This document shows positions 12,245-25,005 of a stretch of 64,000 nt of DNA, one piece after another. Both the position numbers and the translations under genes were made by a program. Origin of the DNA: Cristatella mucedo (Eukaryota > Bryozoa > Phylactolaemata > Cristatellidae); assembly GCA_009760855.2 (NCBI GenBank), contig WPIO01000046.1:559501-623500 (forward strand), in the 5' to 3' direction. How positions within the stretch are numbered: position 1 is the stretch's first letter; every line of letters begins with the position of its first letter. The notes below the pieces were generated by a model that had not been told where the DNA came from, did not search any database, and saw only the letters and a program-made list of their open reading frames with translations.

Positions 12245-12304
12245 GCATGCTGGCTGATCGCATGCTGGCTGATCGCATGCTGGCTGATCGCATGCTGGCT
12301 GATC

Positions 12305-12319
<15 letters not shown>
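12245..12319. repeat. 15-bp tandem repeat, 5 perfect units
   Basis: Five head-to-tail copies of GCATGCTGGCTGATC. In the plus-strand frame they encode MLADR five times, directly followed by LINE A-like coding sequence. Confidence 0.97.
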
Positions 12320-12962
<643 letters not shown>

Positions 12963-13007
12963 AGCCTCAGAATTGCTATGCGACCCCTTGCTCCTCCACT
13001 ATTGTCT

Positions 13008-13810
13008 TACATAATAATAATAATAATAATAATATTGCACTTGATAAAGCGCCCTCAGAGAACTTAATCTCTTTCTAGGCGCTTTACATTTGCTGCAAAG
13101 TGATATGCAATAGAATAGTAAGTAAAATCATGCTTAAAAAACAAACAAATAGAATAATATGGTTAGGGGTGACATGCACAGGGTCAGCATGCAAATGTGA
13201 TTAGTGGCAGCATGCACAGTGTCAGCACGCATAAGCACATCACGGACGAATCACAGGGACCCACTAAATGCTGTCCTAAATAGGTGTGTTTTTAAGTTTC
13301 TTTTAAATGTGGTCAGGTCATGGGATGTTCTGACGCAGGTCGGGAGGGAGTTCCAGGCTTTGGGAGCATACGAGCTAAATGCACGGTCTCCAAAGGATTT
13401 AAGGTTTTTACGAGGTATTTCTAGACTGTTGGATTCCGAGAAGCGGGTGGTACGATGCTTGGCCTGATGGGGTAGTATATCTGAAAGATAGGCTGGAGCC
13501 ATAGAATGAAGGGACCTAAAAGTGAGCGACAAAACCTTGAAGTCAATCCGTTGCCTCACTGGTAGCCAGTGCAGGTCGGCGAGAAGTGGAGTAATGTGGC
13601 AACTGCGACGCTCACGACAGACAAGCCTAGCTGCAGAGTTTTGCACCAGCTGCAATCGCCTGATCGCACATGCTAGTAGGCCAGTAAGCAGTGAGTTGCA
13701 GAAGTCGAGACGGGATGTCACGAATGCATGGACCAACTTGGACGTGGTATCCTTATCTAAACAAGCCCGAATTTTAGCAATGTTATGAAGCTGAAAATAG
13801 GCAAAATAGA
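13008..13810 (-). mobile_element. LINE A (L2-like) copy, well-preserved 3' end
   Basis: The minus-strand frame 13251-13736 (161 codons) is a nearly intact ORF2 C-terminus: MVHAFVTSRLDFCNSLLTG, RRLQLVQNSAARLVCRE, ITPLLADLHWLPVRQRIDFK and APAYLSDILPHQ, then KAWNSLP and the stop after FRTAFSGSL. The 3' UTR carries the CTAGAAAGAGATTAAG stem and ends in (ATT)n at 13010-13034. Such C-termini are typical of L2/CR1-group non-LTR elements. It is 5'-truncated. Confidence 0.9.
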
Positions 13811-13914
13811 CGCTAAATTGTAATTTTTGCTTATCGCCCTGGTCCTACGTAACTTCGGTGGATTCGGACCAGATCGGCTCGGTAACCGAGTCTTCCTACT
13901 TTAGCAAAGCAGTG

Positions 13915-14165
13915 CTGCAAAAAATGTACATGCGGGTAGTGGAATCCTTTGTGTGGTTATGCGTGCTGAGGCTGTGCATGCTGCCACTAATCAAATTTGC
14001 ATGCTGACCCCGTGTATGTCACCTCTGACCTCTGTGTTATGCCTGTTTTCACTGAGCATTCTACCGCCAACCACTTGATCGTGCCTCCTTTGCTGCAAAT
14101 GTAAAGTGCCTAGAAAAGAGATTGAGTTCTGTGAGTATTTTACAACAAATGTATTATTACTGTTA
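13915..14165 (+). repeat. LINE A 3' UTR fragment
   Basis: The plus strand reads through TGCATGCTGCCACTAATC, CTAGAAAAGAGATTGAG and an ATTATTATT end, the complement of the UTR at 13010-13200. It is diverged. Confidence 0.65.
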
Positions 14166-14269
14166 TTATTAGGGCGTGGCAGCGAAGGTAGTCTGTGCGT
14201 TTTTGAGGACCATCTCGACATCAATAACTCTTTCCCTGCACGTCTTTCCTGCTGTGAAATATAATGCTT

Positions 14270-14560
14270 ATAGACTATTCCAAACTCGCAGTGTAAGCTT
14301 GCCTGCGGTGAATGTCAAATACAGCACACTTCAAACCGACCTGCATTTTCATCAAGTCAAGACAACACTTCGAGGTCTGCCCCTAAGTTTTAGGCCCTTC
14401 AGTACTCCTGCTTGTCGGTGCCTATCTAAACTAGTTACTGCCTCAGCACCTCCCCTCGTACCAGTGGTTCATCTAGACTCTGGCCGCTGCGTAGCTTAGC
14501 TACTCCATTAACCAAACTCAAATCCTTTGCTTGCTAGTATGCCTTCAGTTCTTGTGATCG
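14270..14560 (+). repeat. Possible degraded LINE A coding fragment
   Basis: Weak resemblance only: LQTDLHFHQVKTTLRG against ADLHWLPVRQRIDFK, followed by PLVPVVHLDS-like sequence. Many substitutions and shifts. Confidence 0.3.
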
Positions 14561-14819
14561 CAAGCCCGGAGATCACCACCGACAGAGCCAAATCACGTGA
14601 CTTGAGAACTACTGAGAAGAAGCTGAAAACCTATTGAAATAGTTTTGAGCCACCGTCTTTTAAGTGTGTTTACTTGTACTCTCTTTTGTCCACAGTATTT
14701 CTTTTTTAGTAGTGGGCGCCAGCCTGAATAAGGCTGCTGTTGGCTATCGATCGGGCTTTTCTTTGACGAATGGCAAACACGCATGATGATCTTAAGAATT
14801 CTGAAGAAACCTAATCTAA

Positions 14820-16490
14820 TGTAGTGTATCTCCATCTGTAATTAATATTAAAAAGCCGCAAAACTATGTGGATGTTAGGCAGGAGAGTTGTGTATAGCCC
14901 ACGCACAGCCTAAGCGGCTTTCGGTACGCATTAGGTAGCCAACAGAATTAATTTCACACAACAAAGAGAAAGTGAGAAGCATAGCAAACTCAGGAGAGCA
15001 GTTGAGATCGTGAGTAGTATGGAAGTAGCAGCTTAGGATGGATGGAAGATGTTCCTTAGTCATCAGCAGGAAAGTAGTTGTCGTTACGTAAGAATTGTGG
15101 AGGTAAGTTCCACAGTCTATGACCTGCAGATCAAAAGCTTCTGCTGCCGCCAACTGCCTCTAGGCGGAGGTATGGGACAGCTAATTTATTGTCCACACAG
15201 GACCCGAGGGCGCGAGGAGGCTAAAACTGGTGCAGCAGTTAGCTCGGTACGAAGAATCCAAGCCATCGCGAGCCTTGTGGGTCAGTCCTGTGGTCCTTGT
15301 GGGAATTATAATAATCGAGCCGAAACAGAACTAAGGAGCTAGTTACATTCTTTGCAAGCCATCGCGGAAGACAGCTCATAATCTTGGATAAGGATTGGAC
15401 GCGGTGGCAAGCTGTGGAAGCAGTCTCCTTAATGAAGCTTGCAAAATGTAGGCACCTGTCGAAGGCGGCACCTACATTCTGATTGTACGGTGGTAGTTGC
15501 ACAATGGCAGTACATATTAGAAGAAGAGTAGAGGCCGCAGCTAGTTCGGCCACGTGCTTGGGGTGTCCTGTGAGCAGCAGTTCCGTTTTATCGTCCTGTA
15601 GTTTAAGGAGATTTTCCGACATCCAGGATCGACTGTCTGCAAGGCTAGCATTTAGTTTCTCAGTCGCTGCAGCAGGTTCTGACGGTTTAAATGACAAATA
15701 CAGCTGAGTGTCGTCAGCATAAAAGTGAAATCCTATTCAATGGGCCGGAACCTCTTTTCACCGTGGTTGATTAGAAATGGAGAATAAAAGAATACCAAAG
15801 ACGGACCCATTGAGGGACTCTGTCGGTGAATTACAATTTAAACCACGTCAGTGCCTCGTTTGCCAGACCGGTCGTTGTTCTCAATCATTCAACTAGGATA
15901 TCGAGATCATTGGTATCGAAAGCTGCTGACAGATCAAGCAGGGTCAGGGCAGTGACATTCCCGTCATCGTTGCTATAAGGGATGTCATAGGTTACCCGGA
16001 TGAGAGAAGTTAAAGTGGAGTGCTGCCGCTTGAACCGTGATTTCAGTGTTTCTGAAGTTTCATTCTTTTCAATATGTGCCACCAGCTACTTAGCGAGAAT
16101 TCTTTCAAGAACCTTTGACAAAAAGGAAGAAGAGAGGCAGATACCGGTTGATAGTCGGCAATGACCTCTGTATCTAATCCAACCTTTCTAAGTATCAATC
16201 TAGCGATGGCCGATTTGAGAGACTTGGTGCATTTCCTTTTTTCCAGAGAAGCATTACAAATCTTGGTAACGGCTTTGCTCAGACTTTCTGTCTGTAAAGG
16301 CCGCGTCGATGATTGTCTTCAGGAGATGAGGAGCTCTTTACTTCAGGAGATGAGGAGCTCTCTTTACTAGGCCTCATCGATTTAGCCACATCGCATGCAG
16401 AAGACAGAAGGGCAATCTCTTAAGGAAGGTCGCAAGGTATCGATCGACTCAGAAATCGCTTTAGTCAGAGGAGGCTTTGCGGAGGCAAGT
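14820..16490 (-). mobile_element. LINE B (L2-like) copy with reverse-transcriptase remnants
   Basis: On the minus strand the 16082-15885 frame has ALIRV-type sequence and DLSAAFDTNDLDILVE (RT motif A region, normally DTIDHDIL). Near 15720 there is a YADDTQLYL-equivalent. Frame 15697-15239 gives SWMSENLLKLQDDKTELLLT, GAAFDRCLHF and LPRWLAKNVTSSLVLFRLDY. The 3' UTR at 14825-15160 matches LINE B at 23640-24060. It has stops and frameshifts and is inactive. Two 24-bp-scale direct repeats (AGGAGATGAGGAGCTC) occur at about 16319-16360. Confidence 0.8.
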
Positions 16491-16588
16491 ACCCAGAAGT
16501 TTCTCTCAGATTGTGACAGTCATTAAAAAGAGCCTGCAGCCCCAAACGTTTACTCATCTCCGATTAGCTGCTGACAAAGAATACTATA

Positions 16589-16756
16589 GCCGTTATGGTA
16601 AACTAGGTAAGGTGGTTGATTTTCACGACTTTGGTCCCGAGGTCACGGGTTCGTCTCCTGAGGTGGGCAATCGTGTATTGCCACTGAAAGCGGCGGTGAT
16701 AGCCGTCAAGGCTCTTCTGTCGCTAAACAAAACAGGCTGTTTAATCAGCTATTATT
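16589..16756 (+). repeat. SINE1 copy (tRNA-derived)
   Basis: The head has a box A-like GGTAAACTAGGTAAGGTGG and a box B-like GGGTTCGTCTCC. The body reads GGTGATAGCCGTCAAGGCTC and ends TTTAATCAGCTA. Likely Pol III-transcribed in origin and mobilised by a LINE. Confidence 0.85.
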
Positions 16757-17965
16757 TTATTCTATTTATTTTTTTCATTTTTTTATATTAATCATTTAAG
16801 AAGGATATTTCCTTGTCATGTTTTGACGCGAGTCGGAAGGACACATCGTGAAACGGAGTTTTACGCGAAGTACTTTGCAAGCAACAGAGGCACTAGGATA
16901 AATGTCTAAAAAAAGAAAATGTGTATCACTAAGAAGACACACAACGTGGTAAATTTGCAGTTAACTTTATATTCTTTGTTAACGCACACAAATACAATTT
17001 TAATTTTGAATACACACATATAATTTGCTCATATGAAAATGAAAAGGACCGGTCAGGCTTTTCGGGAGATGTTTTCCGTAAAAATTAAATTTGAGAGATG
17101 TGACTATAGCTATTGAATATGTTCAAAATAAAGCACTATTCGTGTACTAAGTCTGAGTATTCATATCAAGCGGACTGGAACTTACTAAAATTATCTAAAC
17201 ATTGTTTAGATCTCCTGTAACATTAAAAAACTAAACTTTTTATTCGTGTTTTTAATTCATTCTTTCGGAGAGATTTGAGAGTAAAACGAGAAGTCAAATG
17301 TTTTGAAATATTTTGCTTCCAGAGGAGTGAAGTAAACTAAGCAAATGAAATTACTTCTGTACCCCGAGGGAATATAAAATCTGCCTGCACTATCTACACA
17401 TGCATAAGTCTACTCTTAAACTTTAGGAATGCGAAAGAAACTTGCAGTTAAATAAACAACGGACCGAGTCTAAGCAACACTCGTTATTGTGGAATTGATG
17501 CTAGGGTCGAGGTCTTGTCGTAAAAAGTAAGGCAAATGTAAATGGGAATTCTTCTTAAATTCTAATTTTAATTCTTCTTACAGTAAGTCACAAAATATTG
17601 GAATACGTAGCAGATGCAGCACTTTGCAATATATTGAAGAACTCACAAACTTCGATCACCAAAGGTTGCTTTCAGTGCAATGACATTTATATGTTCGTCT
17701 TTTTCCTTAGCTAGTATAAAAAGACTCTGTTACGGCAAACTGGTATTACTTGACATTATATTAACTATTCATGACAGTTTTCAAGCGAATGCATCGAGAC
17801 CTCTGTGCAGTAACTTAAAGTGTTTGGATTTTCATTGAATTTCCTAGACGAAGACTGTTCATCACTGAGAGCGCAACAGAGAGCGTTAATTAGCCATGGT
17901 TTTCCAGAAGCATTTCTACACCAAAAGTAGCTCTTTCTAGCAGCCATCCATATAATGTATTTCAT
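16757..17965. other. AT-rich, nothing recognised
   Basis: No frame above 66 codons and no repeat family I can name. Confidence 0.4.
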
Positions 17966-18098
17966 TTATATTAATTTATATAGCGCCCCAAGAGAACTTA
18001 ATCTCTATTTAGGCGCTTCACATATGCCTCGGGGCTCGAGCCCACGACCTCAGCCAGACCTTGGTCGGTGCGAGCACCTTAACCGCTAGACCAATCCA
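17966..18098 (-). repeat. SINE2 copy (tRNA head, LINE A-like tail)
   Basis: On the minus strand: TGGTCTAGCGGTTAAGGTGC (box A region), TGGGCTCGAGCCCC (box B region), then AGAGATTAAGTTCTCTTGGG and GCGCTATATAAAT, the tail shared with LINE A. Confidence 0.8.
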
Positions 18099-21005
18099 TC
18101 TTTTTTATTTTGAAGGCGAGTTCAATCGCAAGTCCGTAAACGTAAGTTACTGACGTCACGCCTACTTTTTACCCTTTATGATATTTATAATGCAATCACG
18201 ATGGCACGGCTACAATGATTACCGTGACAAAAATGTAAAGGGAATTAATGTATTAATTAATTTACATATGCAGCTAAACATGCACTCTTAAAATTGACGA
18301 TGAACATTGAATTGCGTAATTAACTATAAAGCCGCGATGAGCAAGCTTTTATTCAGAGGGTTTTTTCAATTACCTATTTAACACTTTGCAGACTATCTCT
18401 CCATATAGCGACGAATAGAAAGAGCTTGATCCTAAGAGTCATTTTTATTGACCGACTGCTCGTCATGGAGCCATTGCGGCTGACGTTTTGTACAGCTAGA
18501 CGCTTAAATGCAACATGCTAATTTTCAAATTTAATATCATGCACTTTCGATTTTGTGGTTACACGATATAACTACAAATTATGTTCACAAGAATTATCAA
18601 TTTTAAATTCCATTCGCTAAAATAGTGTATTCTCAGATGCTTACACTGACTCGCGATATAATAAAAACATCGCAAGAGAGCTCGAATGTGCATGCAAGAC
18701 GCACACGCACACGCACACGCACACGCATATATATATGTATATATTCGCATTCATGTATATTCATTGTTCATATATATATATTTATTTATTTATATTTATA
18801 TATATGTATTCATTCATATATCATATATATTTTTTATACATTCAGTAAAGTCCCTGCGTCGAATGGAATCTATTACCGGACTAGGTTCATAACTCGAGTC
18901 ATTCGAGTTTTGGATACACTCAGCCCCGTCGCCTTACGAAATACTTAAGGATCGTATGAAATGTCGTACGTCGAATTTATTTTTGTAAGTCGAGAATGGT
19001 ATGCGATACGTTATGACAAAGGCATAGTCAGGTAAACGAATTAAATTTATTTTACAAATATATATATATATATATAATAAGAATTAGATAGGAACAAGTA
19101 AATAATATTATATTTACATACCATAATACGGAGTATTTTCGAGCATACAGAAGCTCGTAGTTCCGGTACTGTAACAGTAAGCACTCTGCACAGTGAGTAC
19201 TTTTGGGAGGAGGAGGGTGAGGAATAGTCGGACGACCTTGATCGCTAGAGGGTCACAAACTCGCTATTCCTCTAAAACCTCGCGACTCGCGTAGATGGCT
19301 TCTGCGGTGAGTCACTTGCTTTGCTAGTGGATGTTTGTCGTTCACTCGTTTCTATTTTGATGAAAAAAATATCGAGCATTGAACGTTTTGCTTGTTTTTC
19401 CTTTGCTGGAAGATTTTACGATAACAGGCAGGAGAATCATTATGTTTGTTACAACTTTAAGGTATCGTTCAAAGTGGCAAAATTTTTTTATAGCAACTGC
19501 ATCCCATGAGCGATAGAGAAGAATGCCTCTGTCATTTCTTTTATGATTAGCTTTCACGACAGAAAGCCCTCAGTACCCTCAATACATATCTGATAGACCT
19601 ACTTTCCTCCCTAATGTGTGCAGGGTTGTCAAGTACACTGAAAGCACTCGAATTTAAAAAAAAGTTCTTATATAAATTTTGATTTTCAATTTACTTTTGC
19701 GTGACCATGGCCGAGTTTGTTTGCATCTCCAAATTTGCGTGTCTAATTGTCGTAAGTCGGTTGCTGACGAGATTTAATTCCCATAGCGTACTAGAGGAAT
19801 ACAACTTAATTCGTTCCTGAGTCCGGCATATAATCGCGAACAATCTTTCCTGCATTATTAAAAATAGGTTAAAAGGCATTCATCAATGTCTAAAATGCTG
19901 AAGATATATGAAAGGATGTGGAGGAAGAATATAAGGATCAGGACAGGTTTTTACACTGTAATCACTTTGAACCGTTCATTTACAGCATTTTAAAAGTTTC
20001 TTCTTCTTGGTTTTTTCTCATCAAAGTCTGCGACAAAAGCAGCCAAAAAGAACCACAGGGGAATAAACTTGGCTTTTTTTCTTTCAACTTATTCTTTGGC
20101 CAACCAATAGTAGACGGCTTTCATGCGGTCCCGCATTCGATCACATGTGAGCAAGCAATCGGCAGTCGATTCAAAAAACAGGAAACGGGATCGCAACCCC
20201 CGAGTCCTTGTTCGCCATTCTGGTAGCACGGATTGTTCGTCATCTGAGCGGCTCCTACGTAATCCGGCACCCCCACCGTAGACTGTACAGGTGTGTATGT
20301 GCACGTGTTCGTATGCTTGAATGCACGCTGGCGCCATTTAAGGAAAGGAAACGGCTGCACAAAATGACATGTCCCACGAACAGATAGATATTTGTCTACA
20401 ATTCTTGTTCAAAGCTGGCGTTCAGTAAAAGGGTCAGGATTTTAATCGCTAGTTCCATAAACTATAGCGATACCGAGCGTAATTATTGAAGGTCTGGATG
20501 CGATAGTCACGCTATCCAAGTCTCTCATTGGAAATGGACGCCATCGAACACTCAAAAATCTCCGAGCACTATTGCAGCTAGGTCACCACTCAATCCGAAG
20601 ACGACAGTTGGCTCAATTTTTAGTAATCTTCCGTCTCGTTTTCTTTTTAATGTATAGTGATTCGATGACAGAAACTTTCAAGTAATTAAAGATCACGAGT
20701 TGTTGCAGCAGTGCAATCGCACGACATCTCTTGCGAACATTAAAGATATCGCTACTGCCCGCTGCCCAGAAAAATATTAAATACCTAATCAGAAAGAGAA
20801 ATTATTATATTGTATGATAAGCTTGAGGTTATTAGCAAAATTTTCCGCTCGCAATTAGCAGGTTCCATTTCAACGAAGTAATGTGCCATATTGAATAGTT
20901 TTTTACGCCTAAGTTAAACGATGAGTCACTGAGGCGAATTCTAATAGCACTCGACACTGCAATTACTCGGACGTTTTCTTTAATATTGAAAGGAGTGGTC
21001 ACACT
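18099..21005. other. AT-rich, no gene recognised; (AC)n at about 18698-18727
   Basis: It contains a short (CA)n followed by TATA/ATTT-rich sequence to 18840. At 18920-19015 there is a stretch with GTACGTCGAATTTATTTTTG and GTAAGTCGAG that may be a decayed miniature element. No other recognisable element and no convincing exon; frames are 60-107 codons and unsupported. Confidence 0.35.
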
Positions 21006-21007
21006 GG

Positions 21008-21205
21008 TTAGGCCCAGCGGTTAAGCAGCTCGCCCTTAACGACCAAAGTCAAGGTGAATACATTTGATATTGATATTGGTATTGATTTGATATTGATATT
21101 TATATCGATTGAGGTCATAGGCTTGAGCCCCGTGGCATATGTGAAGCTCCCGAATAGAGATTAAGTTCTCTTCCGGCGCTATACAAATGAATTATATTAT
21201 GTTAT
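21008..21205 (+). repeat. SINE2 copy with GATATT expansion
   Basis: The plus strand reads GGCCCAGCGGTTAAGCAGC, then an insertion of TTGATATTGATATT-type repeats (about 21062-21105), then GGCTTGAGCCCC and AGAGATTAAGTTCTCTTCCG with GCGCTATACAAATG. Confidence 0.75.
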
Positions 21206-22410
21206 TACTATTGCGCAATAGCAAAATGCTATCGTGCGGACTCTATTGTGTTACCTATGCGGAGTGAGATCGTGTGCTCTGGCAATGCAGGACGTTGCCA
21301 TTTTTTGAGAGGGCCCAGGTTTTAATACACCATGAAATAGTAGGACTTGATCATGCTAAATTGAAAATATTCATCTCATATAGCTAATAATGAAAGTAGC
21401 ATAAAAATGGCAGTAATGAAAAACGTAGCCCCATGCTAAGCTTAAGTATCTAAAAACTGCGCTCATAACAGGCCAGCCCACATACGATTTACTAAGAATA
21501 ACAGCCGGTATCGTTGGAAAGCTTCGAGTACAGCTATATCCAATACTTTCGTTCCTAAATTTGTATACCAAAAGCAACGTTTCACAAGGGCCGGTTCTGC
21601 AAAGCTGAGGCGAAATCGGTGACAGCTATTTTGAACACCAAAAATGGGGGAAGAGTCCAAACAGGCAGACCTCCGTTAAGTCATTAGCAACCGGAATACA
21701 AGAGCGAGAGAGAAAGAGAGAGAGAGACCATTATAAATGTCCTAAGCGGGAGTTTTTAAGTGCAAGCCAAAGTAGCAACATGAGCCGATGTGTTGCTAAA
21801 GCTGAGTTCTGCGTTGTCTTAATTGGCACACAGTCGCAGAACCTTAGCCCATTGGTAAAGTGCGCCGACTCCAGCTCAAGCGTGACGTGGCAGCAAGCGA
21901 AGTGAGAGTCACCACCTAGCGAGCGACTGGTTGTCATCACAGCTGGCCAGTTAACGGTTCCCGGCTGCAAATACCTGAGCGAGGTGACAATCGTTGTACC
22001 AGGTGACAATCATTGTGGACAGCCTTGACCTCGACTCGACCTGGCTTTGAGTCTCGTAGCAGGAGATTCCTTATTCTCTGCTGCGGGTGTAAAAGTAGCC
22101 GCCCAAGCTCTTTCCTGCCGCAATTTAAATGAGGTCCTCAAACCAGCTACTCAGCTATGCAAATAGGCGAACATACTGCGAAGTTCTTCAAAGACGTAAT
22201 AGTAGGATTGGATCTCACTGAGCAAAGCGGGCACTTCTGTATCTCTTTCTTTCTTTGGGTGTGAGATAACGAATGCCGCGCGAAAACTTTAGAAAATTGG
22301 CACTAAATTGAAAATATTACGCTGTTTCTTTAATGGCTACGCAGCTCGAGTGAGCCGGAAAGACGTCGATTTTAAAATCAGGAGAGATACACAGAATAGA
22401 AATAAATACT
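21206..22410. other. No gene recognised
   Basis: A short GA-rich run lies at about 21700-21728. Frames up to 92 codons have no recognisable domain. Confidence 0.35.
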
Positions 22411-22533
22411 TCATTTGCATAGTGCCCTAATAGAACTTAAGCTATAAGCATGCGCTCTACATGTGCCCTACAGGGCTCGAGCCCACAGCCCGTCTCGTTA
22501 AGGCGAGGAGCACGTTATCCCTTAGGCCAAACA
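22411..22533 (-). repeat. SINE2 copy, diverged
   Basis: On the minus strand: TTGGCCTAAGGGATAACGTG, GGGCTCGAGCCC-type box B, then the TTAAGTTCTATTAGGGC tail. Confidence 0.65.
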
Positions 22534-22826
22534 AGGGCGGATAAGCTCGTGTAACTAAGTAGTTGGTGAAACAAAGAATTCCAAGGATTAGGCCTGACCG
22601 TCCATCAACTGGCATACGAGAAACACTGAAGGTCCTACCAATTCAAACTAGATTATGACAAGTCTGGTTTCCCTGAGAGCAAATGGTTCGGTCGCATGTG
22701 CACAGTCCAAATATTTTGCAGCCATTCACCACTAAGCATCTCAATGGCCGCTTCCAGATCAGCACAGATCCGGCACAGGTCGCCCTTACGCTTCATTGAT
22801 AGCGTATAGACAAAGTCGGAGTGGTG
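22534..22826. other. No gene recognised
   Basis: Short unassigned interval between SINE2 and SINE1. Confidence 0.3.
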
Positions 22827-22993
22827 AACCGTGATGGCTCACTAGGTAAGGTGGTTGCTTTCACGACCTCGGTCCCGAGGTCGTGGGTTCGATTCCTGCG
22901 GTGGGCGATTCTTTATCGCCACTGCAAGCGGTGGTGATAGACGTAAAGGCTCTTTTTGTCACTATACAATATGAGGCCGTTTAATCAGCTAGG
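22827..22993 (+). repeat. SINE1 copy, good consensus
   Basis: CCGTGATGGCTCACTAGGTA gives box A, GTCGTGGGTTCGATTCCTGC gives box B, then GCGGTGGTGATAG and GGCTCTTTTTGTC, ending GTTTAATCAGCTAGG. The closest to a consensus in this window. Confidence 0.9.
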
Positions 22994-23604
22994 ATTTATT
23001 TATTATTTACCCACCGAAACGTTCCACATGACTCTTCCACGCCCCCACTTTCCAATTCTACGTCTCACTACAACCTTCACGCTGACTGACCTTCAAGCTC
23101 ATGCTCACCTTATCTCGCAGCAGCTCACCATCTCACAGCTTAAGAAATACTACTCTGGCCCCCTAGACACTCTACCTACTGTCCTCTTTCTGCGATGCCT
23201 CTATTTACTACTTCCGTCATAACTAACACAATCTGTGCGTGTTCGCTCAGCATCAGCAGCTTTGTACCCTCAGCGTTCGAAGATACTCTTGTAAGGACAG
23301 TCATTGGACAAGTCAACGCTAGACTATAATGCTTCATCTTGCTCAGACCATTTCTGTCATCAGCAGTCCGAACGGATAGAGTCAGCACAGCTAAGCTCGC
23401 ACATTAAAAGAACACTGCAAACACCAGCAGGTCCGTGCCAGTCAAGGCTCGGAGCCAACCGTTTTCCACTGAGGCAGCGCATATTGCGAGCGCATATTGT
23501 TTCGATTCTCTGCTACCTGTAGTGGGCCTCTCGGCTGCTTTTGATATCACTGATAACCAAAAGACAAAAATGGCAGCTCACTGACTTGTCGGTCAAAATA
23601 TAAT

Positions 23605-24500
23605 TGTAATGTAATGTAATGTAATGTATCTCCGTCTGTAACTCCACAAAGTCATAAAGACTATGTGGGTGTTACGCGGGAGAGTTTTGTATAGCGCACT
23701 CACAGCCTGAGCGGCTTTCGGTACGCATTCGGTAGCCAACAGACTTCGTCTCACGCAACAAAGAGAAAGTGGGAAGCATAGCAGAGTCAGGAGAGCAGTT
23801 ATATATAAATATATAATTCATTTATATAGCGCCCCAAGAGAGCTGAAACTCTATTCAGGCGCTTCACATATGCCTCGGGGCTCGAGCCCACAACCTCAGT
23901 CAGACCTTGGTCGGGGCGAGCACCTTAACCGCTTGACCAAACCAGCTCGGCGAACCAACTCAGTTGAGGTAGTGAGTAGCATAGAAGTAGCAGCTCAGGA
24001 CCGCTGAAAAGAATGTGCCATAGTCGGCAGTAGGAGAGTAGTTGTCGTTGCGTAAAAATTGTGGAAGCGAGCTCCACAGTCTAGGACCTGCAGAGCTAAA
24101 GCTTCTGTCGCCAACTGTCTTTAAGCGGAGGAATGGGACAGCTAATTTATTGTCCACACAGGACCTGAGGGCGCGAACAGGCTGGAACTGATGCAGCAGT
24201 TCAGCTAGGTACGAAGGAGCCAAGCCGTGGCGGGCCTTGTGGGTCAACGTAAGAACTTTGCTCTGTATCCCTTGCTCAACCGGCAACCATCCTAGCTCTT
24301 TCAGAAGAGGTGACACGTGCTCAAACCGCTGGGACTTGAAGACCAGCCTTGCAGCCATATTCATAGTCCGCTGTAGTGGCGTAATAGCTTTCTTTGGCAG
24401 CCCAGCAAAAAGGGAATTACAATAATCAAGCCGATACAGAACTAAAGAGCTAGTTAAATTTTTTACAAGCCACTGTGGGCTGGATTACAGCACACTAGTC
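23605..24500 (-). mobile_element. LINE B (L2-like) copy containing a SINE2 insertion
   Basis: The minus-strand frame 24364-23960 begins MNMAARLVFKSQRFEHVSPL and continues LLKELGWLPVEQGIQSK, HGLAPSYLAELLHQFQPV, and GPRLWSSLPQFLRN, an L2/CR1-group ORF2 C-terminus. The 3' end is (ACATT)n (about 23612-23630). SINE2 interrupts the 3' UTR at 23801-23965. It is 5'-truncated. Confidence 0.88.
23801..23965 (-). repeat. SINE2 inserted in LINE B
   Basis: LINE B sequence stops after GAGAGCAGTT at 23800 and resumes GAGGTAGTGAG at 23966. CAGTT is present on both sides (23796-23800 and 23961-23965), a probable short target duplication. The insert reads GGTCAAGCGGTTAAGGTGC, GGGCTCGAGCCCC and the LINE A-like tail on the minus strand. 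Confidence 0.82.
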
Positions 24501-24774
24501 TAGTTCAAGCCGTTTGGCAAGAACTCTTTCAGGGATTGAATAAACATTTACCTTGAGTGAGAGTTGCCAGAATTAATCGGATCAAATGTGATGCCGTGCA
24601 TCTTATTTTTCCTGCCTTGGTGGCTTAGCGAGAAGACAGGAGACGTTGTGTCTTCCAAATTTTCTAGATCAGTTGGAAAACGTTGAGGCTGTGCTCCAGA
24701 GATCGTATGCAGTTGTTGTTTTCTCATTTTCACTATGCTATAAATAAGCCAACTATGGCTCATCCTTTTCAGCG

Positions 24775-25005
24775 GTCCTGAGCTGCTGCTTCCATGCTAC
24801 TCACTATCTCAACTGCTCTCCTGACTCTGCTATGCTTCCCACTTTCTCTTTGTTGCGTGAGACGAAGTCTGTTGGGTACCGAATGCGTACCGAAAGCCGC
24901 TTAGGCTGTGAGTGCGCTGCACAAAACTCTCCTGCGTAACACCCACGTGGTCTTTATGACTTTGTGGAGTTACAGACGGAGATACATTACATACATACAT
25001 ACTAT
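24775..25005 (+). repeat. LINE B 3' UTR copy
   Basis: The plus strand reads TGAGCTGCTGCTTCCATGC through CGTACCGAAAGCCGCTTAGG to GTTACAGACGGAGATACATT and an ACATAC-type tail. It is the complement of 23605-24000 without the SINE2. Confidence 0.85.

Noticed and set aside
18920-19055. Possible miniature DNA transposon with GTAAGTCGAG and TACGTCGAAT motifs
   Set aside because: Resemblance to a known element is too vague, and I found no terminal repeats or target duplication.
22827-22920. tRNA gene-like head with box A and box B
   Set aside because: The same head recurs with a fixed non-tRNA body at eight places and does not close into a full tRNA acceptor stem. It is the SINE1 promoter region.
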